From NCBI GenBank assembly GCA_031308135.1, contig JAHLJT010000631.1:260626355-260690354 (forward strand): a stretch of DNA of 64,000 nt. The letters are read 5' to 3'. The translations under genes and the position numbers were made by a program. This document shows, in pieces, positions 59,021-64,000 of the stretch. The DNA is from Acheta domesticus (taxonomy: Eukaryota > Arthropoda > Insecta > Orthoptera > Gryllidae). Position 1 is the first letter of the stretch, and the number at the start of each line of letters is the position of its first letter. A model generated the notes under the pieces. It was not told the origin of the DNA, made no database searches, and worked only from the letters and a program-made list of their open reading frames with translations.

Positions 59021-60427
59021 GTAAGTATTTTTAAAAAATTTAAGACAATAATCATGTGTGTTGCATTAACTGATCTTTAATTCTATAATAATTTCATTCA
59101 GTATTGAATCTAACAGGGCAAAATTAAGTATGTTGTGTCAGGAATAGTGTTGTGTATAAAAAAAAATATTTTTTTAGATAATTACTTGAGATTGCAATTG
59201 TGTATGCAGGCTGTCTGCTTAATGCATATATTTTAAGAGAAGGGTACATTCAGGATTCTTAATGAGTGGGATAGTTCCTTTTATTTTGGTTTCTAATTTC
59301 TAGTGATAGGTTACAATTTTGTTACAGATGTCAAAACAAATGTTATTCACTTTTCGTGGTAAATGGGAAATGAGAATTTAAATCTGTCTTAAATTTTGAT
59401 TTTTCATTGTTTTTTTTACTTTTTCATTTTTTCTAGAGATGAAGTGGTATTTCATTTTAAAGATAGTTATTTGTAGGGATTCAATGTTTGTGAAATAATT
59501 GCATACATTTTTTTAGTGTTCAAAAAAGTGCAAAGAATTCACCTCTTGGTATATTTATTATTCATATGTACCTTCAAAAACGAGATTGGCCTTGTGAAGT
59601 GCTAGAAGAAACATGCTGGATATAATATGGTGTGTTTCTTAATTTTGTGTTTATTTTTCAAAGGATGACAAAATCAACATTTGTCAGTATGTAAATTACT
59701 AGAAATTCTTACTAAGTTGGGATATTATTTAATTTGTTGGTTCTTTGTCAATATGTAAATTACTAGAAATTCTTGTTAAGTTGGGATATTATTTAATTTG
59801 TTGGTTCACTCCAGATAGTTTGATGTCAAGATTTCATTATTATTAATAATAATTGGATGTGATTTTGGACCAAAGCCCTGGATAATTTCATAGCGTTCTT
59901 TTGTGGTGAGTTTAGCAACTGAAAGTCTAGACTGTACAGAGTTCTTCACCAGCACTGTGGACACATTTCAGTTGGCATGAGTAGATGATGCTCTTATATA
60001 CATGTGTAGCATCTTTACATGTTATTTATTACTTTTGAATTGGTTGGTTGACTTCCTTAACTTTTTTTTTTAAACTCCAGACATAAGGTACCAGTGAAGG
60101 AATTTCCATTTGATATGATTTCAATGGTCGTTTCTTCCGTTTTAAACTCGTTAGTCAATTTTCGTCTCCAAAGAAAAGTAACGCGGCAAATTATTAAATG
60201 GGAATGAAATGAAGAGTAAAGATTACAACATTGTTGAGAGTGGATGACGAACTTCAGTTTCTCGATTCAGAAAAATATTAATTCAACTTTTAGTTATAAA
60301 TATTCATCACACTACTAAGATTAATAATTAGTAAAGTTTTGTTATTCGGGAGATCACGATATCGCTTGAGTTATACCACGTCAAAACCGAACGGATTTTT
60401 TGAATTTTTAGTTTCTAATTTCGTTAA
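59021..60427 (+). other. Presumed intron or intergenic DNA with a 2 x 64-bp tandem repeat
   Basis: A 64-bp unit starting GTCAGTATGTAAATTACTAG is duplicated at 59683-59746 and 59747-59808 with about three changes. The rest is AT-rich without recognisable content. Confidence 0.5.
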
Positions 60428-61604
60428 ATTTTCTATTTCGTTATGAAATAAAGAAACTAATTACGATGCAGTGTAAAGTGGCGACAGAAAATCTCGTATT
60501 GTGGGTCTCTGTCTCTGAACAAATGGATAATTCTTGCTCCTACATATAATAAATTACCTCCTAATTTGTTTAATAGTCAGAATCCACACGTTGTGAATCC
60601 TTGATACCGAATAATTAGTTACGGCAAAAGGTCTGCCTCTCTGTGCTCAACTCTAACGCCTAAAGCAGGGCTTTCCAACTGGCGGGCCGCATGCGGCCTG
60701 CTGGATCTTTTTGTGCGGCCCGCGACTGCTTCGAAAAATTGTATTATGCCAACCAAATACAATTGCACGATTCATCTTATTTTTATCTAATGATGTATTA
60801 ATTTTATCCTTGTATATACATTAATCACTGTGTTGAATAAAAGTCGTGTTACCATATATCTATATCTATCTATCAATATATATTTGTTTCAATATAATCT
60901 CGGTAGTTGGGGTAAAAACCATCTTAAATTACGGGGCGGCCCGCGGCTTAACTAGAATTTGATAAGTAGCCCTTAAGCCCTTCTATGTTGGACAGCCCTG
61001 GCCCAAAGTTTATGGAGATGTTCAGATGATTTTTCCAAAAGTGACGTTCTCCTTTCGATCAGGTCAAACTCGAGACACTGCGAATTTGAAACTGATATTT
61101 GCATTTTGGGGGTACTTTACGTGAAACCTTTACAGTTTTTCAAATTTGTCCTAAAAAATGGATTCAAATTTAAAGATTAATTCTTTTTCTCTGATAGAGC
61201 CAAGTACATGTATGAAAATGACGCAGCTTTCACATTTTCCTTTAACTTTCTGAATTTTCGAAAATTGTAAAAATTCAATTTTTTGTGAGCTTCAACTATA
61301 ATATTGAAAATGGAGTATTTTTTCTTAATTGGTTCTTGAAAATTAGATCTTGAAATGATGACATAATAATCTTTAAATTTTCGAAAATTGCTAATGCAGA
61401 TATTCCACTATCTTTTTGAAGTGTATGGGAGGTTTTTATCTCCAAGACTGGAGGAGTAGAATGAATGGCGTGGTAAGCACGACTTCGAATTCCGGCCAGG
61501 AAAAGAATTGTTGGTGGGAAACACTTGCACAGTTTCAGGTATTACAATATCGCTTAGCCATTACAAATAATGCGAGAAAGTATGTACAGTTGTAGCTACA
61601 CTAG
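60428..61604 (+). mobile_element. Helitron-like copy I, carrying a hAT-like insertion
   Basis: The decayed 5' end is ATTTCGTTATGAAATAAAG, then AACTAATTACGATGCAG. Internal phrases match the family (GATACCGAATAATTAG, CTAACGCCTAAA, TTTGGGGGTACTTTACGTG). The 3' end has GCGAGAAAGTATGTAC, a hairpin and ACACTAG|T (CTAG 61601-61604). A tRNA-like TTCGAATTCCGGCC lies near 61483. The hAT-like element at 60666-61000 interrupts it. Confidence 0.6.
60666..61000. mobile_element. Nonautonomous hAT-like element (335 bp)
   Basis: The termini are CAGGGCTTTCCAAC and, reverse-complemented, CAGGGCTGTCCAAC. The flanks are GCCTAAAG (60658-60665) and GCCCAAAG (61001-61008), an 8-bp duplication with one mismatch. It lies at the CGCCTAAA site that is uninterrupted in other Helitron-like copies. 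The ends carry GC-rich blocks (GCGGGCCGCATGCGGCC) around an AT-rich middle. No coding. Confidence 0.85.
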
Positions 61605-62539
61605 TTTCTTGCGTTATATAGCCAAAAATAATCACAGTCGACTCCAGTTATCGTGAATTTTTCGGGATTAACAGTTTTGGATCACTAAATGAGAGGTTCA
61701 CTATATCTGATGTAAAAATGAAATAGAATTTCTCCACAGTTTTGGTTTCATTGATATAGATATAAAGCAAAATACATTAATAGCTCGAACTGAAAATTTC
61801 AATATCTTTATTTGACCTTCACAAATCAATTATTTTCAATTGTTTGCTGCGTACTTATTTTTTTAGCGATTTCTCCAGAAATCGTACTATCTCCATTCGT
61901 GATCTTCATTGTCCAGTATATTTAAGTATTGTAATGCAGTCATGACGCCCTCAATGCCTCTTGCTCTGTTGGAGCTCCTTCATTGGTATCGCCTTTATCA
62001 CTCGTCAGGTTCTCTTTACGTGTCCGCTATCTCCATGTCAATATCAATGTCAGTGTAGTAGTAGGAAGACGCCGAAAATTTAAAAAAAAATAGCAATTTC
62101 CGAAAATTCACAAAATTTAATTACAATTCGAACCTGCTCCATTTTAATAAACTGTGGTTATCCAATAAAAAAACAAAATTGGGAAGAATTTTAAGAAAAA
62201 AATGAAAAATGTCTTTAGGCTCCACGAGAGGGAAAGACACTTGGAGGGGGAAACGCTTCGAAAGCCGTCGGGTAGGTCGGCGCCGGATGCAGTTGAAATT
62301 TCGCCATCCACCGCCACCTTCGGGCGTAAAAAGCATCCACTGCGCTGTCCGTACTACGCTTGGATTTTCTGTAGTGGTCGATGAGGGGTTGGGTCATCGT
62401 CTTTGACAATGTCTGTGGTGGTTGATGACATTAACAACGGTAACAACATTTGAGACCACGAGCCCCAGTAGAAGGACGTTCGCGAATTAATTAAGGTTAT
62501 TCATTTTATAAGGCAGGAGGTGTAACGGATGCTATAGAA
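61605..62539. other. Unassigned DNA
   Basis: A GC-richer piece at 62215-62400 has open frames on both strands without a domain. Nothing else is recognised. Confidence 0.35.
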
Positions 62540-63186
62540 CTAGTGGTGCTGAAACAGCACGTACTTTCTCGCTCGTATTTTCACGCAAAATTACGCGAAA
62601 AGTACTTGTTTTCGAAAAATTGCATTACCTTGTTTCCAAATCCATCTTTCAGGAACAGATTTCATTAAGGGAAAAACCTCTGTATTGAGTTGTAGGAAGA
62701 TGCCGAAAAATGTGAATTTTTGCAATTTTCGAAAAATCAGAGTTTTTAACGAACATGAGACCTGCACGGTTCTTTTAAACGTCCTTCACACTATCCGATA
62801 AAGTTTAATCGCAAACTTCGGAGCCATTTTTTTTTTTTTTGAAAATGTGTAAAATACCCCAGTGGCTTCGTGTAAAGTACCCCTCAAAATTAAAATATCG
62901 AGTTCAAATGCAAGGGACCGTGACATCTGCCAGATCGATCGGGGAATATATTCGGAGAAAATCGGCTAGACGTTTTGCTGTCAGTCGATTTTTGGGTATT
63001 AAGGACCCACAAAACATGGATTCTGGCTACACCACGTATTAGAGGATTTGTTTTCTAAATTTAGCATCTGTATTTATCCCCTTTTGCATTGCCAGGGCCC
63101 TGTAATAAAAGTTTTTATGCCGAAAATTCGCCGTTTTTTTGTCATTACATAGCTTTTTTTCTCTATTCCGAAGCGAGAAAGTAAAA
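62540..63186 (-). mobile_element. Helitron-like copy H (minus strand, short form)
   Basis: On the minus strand it starts TTTTTACTTTCTCGC near 63186 and ends GCGAGAAAGTACGTGCTG, with a perfect GTGCT-GTTTC-AGCAC hairpin and CACTAG|T (CTAG 62543-62540). Internal phrases match copies B and D (ACGTGGTGTAGCCAGAATCC, TTTGAACTCGATATTTTAAT, GGGGTACTTTACACG). It is about 650 bp and one of the cleanest examples of both ends in one element. Confidence 0.65.
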
Positions 63187-64000
63187 ATTGAAAAAATTTG
63201 AACCGAAAAAAATCAGCTCTTTTCCCTACTTTTTTACTGCGGTGTACTGCCTAATCTATTCGAGGTACGCTTCGTGAAGACGCGATCGAATATTCTCACA
63301 GTCCAACATGCCTGCTTCAGTTATCTCAGTGTCTGGAAGGGCGCGTCAGCGAAGATTATTCTCATCTTTAGGTGTGAAAAGTATCATTGACGCCGCGTTT
63401 GGTGATCTTTAACCTCAATTTTCAAGAAACTGAGGAGATCGCCATCGTGTAATACTTCGATGAAATATTCCATGTCGCAGTGATAGTTCGCTGGTCGTAG
63501 ATTGCACCAGTTTGTACGATGGCTTCTATTGCGTCAAGTCTGGCTGCTAAACTACACTCCTGGATAACGATTTGTGAAGGTTTTACTGATAGGAAAGTTG
63601 TATAGTGCAAGTGGGCATCAATTTGTGTATTCCAAATGATTTTAAAACGTCTGCATTGTTTTTAAAATGTGTGTAGGAAATTTTAAAAATGTAAATTCTT
63701 ATTCTAATTATAAATGAGTTTTATAATTCGATTATTTTAAATGTTACATATTATGTCCAATTTTACGTATTTAGCACATATTCTTAGTGTTTTCATTTCA
63801 TATTTATGTACATATTTTAATGTTTCATTCTAAATATTTTTCCGATCTCCATTCATTAGAGCCTCACCTTCATTAGGTTCACTACAATCGAATCTTCTTA
63901 TGCTTATTTGTAATGTAAGTGAAACGGGACCAGCGACCAGTTCACTATAACCAAAGTCACTGTACTTTTACTATGTAAAAATTAAACCTTTTGGTTATTG
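63187..64000. other. AT-rich DNA to the window end
   Basis: No gene, RNA or repeat recognised. Confidence 0.4.

Overview
This is a window from a large, AT-rich, repeat-loaded animal nuclear genome, most likely an insect. The clues are spliced genes with GT-AG introns, a YOD1-type deubiquitinase spread over three exons, and a repeat set typical of insects: CR1-, Jockey- and RTE-like LINEs, Tc1-like and hAT-like DNA elements, Penelope-like elements and tRNA-derived SINEs. The wide gene spacing recalls polyneopteran insects such as cockroaches, termites, stick insects or locusts. That placement is an inference and was not tested. A 100-N assembly gap lies at 30673-30772.

Host genes are few. The left edge (107-220) holds what looks like the last coding exon of an unidentified gene with an acidic Glu/Gly-rich C-terminus and its poly(A) signal. 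The only gene I can name with confidence is the OTU-family deubiquitinase YOD1/OTU1, with coding exons at 42248-42656, 42731-43047 and 44876-45094 on the + strand. They give 314 residues with a UBX-like N-terminal domain, an OTU domain with Asp123, Cys126 and His232, and a C-terminal C2H2 zinc finger. A short exon at 58961-59020 with a good start context and a consensus donor may begin another gene whose remainder I could not find. Between 45095 and about 57800 the DNA is AT-rich, nearly repeat-free and without recognisable genes.

The rest is mostly mobile DNA. 1-1400: upstream exon and a small Penelope-like inverted structure. 1900-9710: two copies of a noncoding Helitron-like family, the second apparently split by a CR1-like LINE (minus strand; near-intact ORF2, decayed ORF1 with an SGNH esterase domain). 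9921-11213: a dead Tc1-like transposon. 11829-14528: a composite Penelope-like insertion with a 12-bp target duplication, a GIY-YIG relic, two outward-facing 3' ends with hammerhead-like cores, and a nested 1.4-kb solo LTR. 14529-18130: mixed unassigned DNA. 18139-18794: a nonautonomous hAT with an exact 8-bp target duplication. 20085-22690: a 352-bp tandem repeat interrupted by a 3' LTR with its polypurine tract. 22690-27625: more Helitron-like copies and tRNA-like pieces. 28000-33500: GC-rich blocks, a SINE, a TA-flanked MITE and a nearly perfect 10 x 99-bp minisatellite. 34400-41280: Jockey and RTE relics and a large Helitron-like copy. 57800-64000: the possible exon, an inverted repeat, two more Helitron-like copies and a hAT-like insertion.

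The most notable system is the Helitron-like family. About ten 5' ends and twelve 3' ends fall in 64 kb. The 5' ends begin ACTTTCCCGTAT or ACTTTCTCGC. The 3' ends carry the matching inverted motif, then a GTGC...GCAC hairpin and CACTAG. None encodes a protein, so all would depend on an autonomous partner elsewhere.
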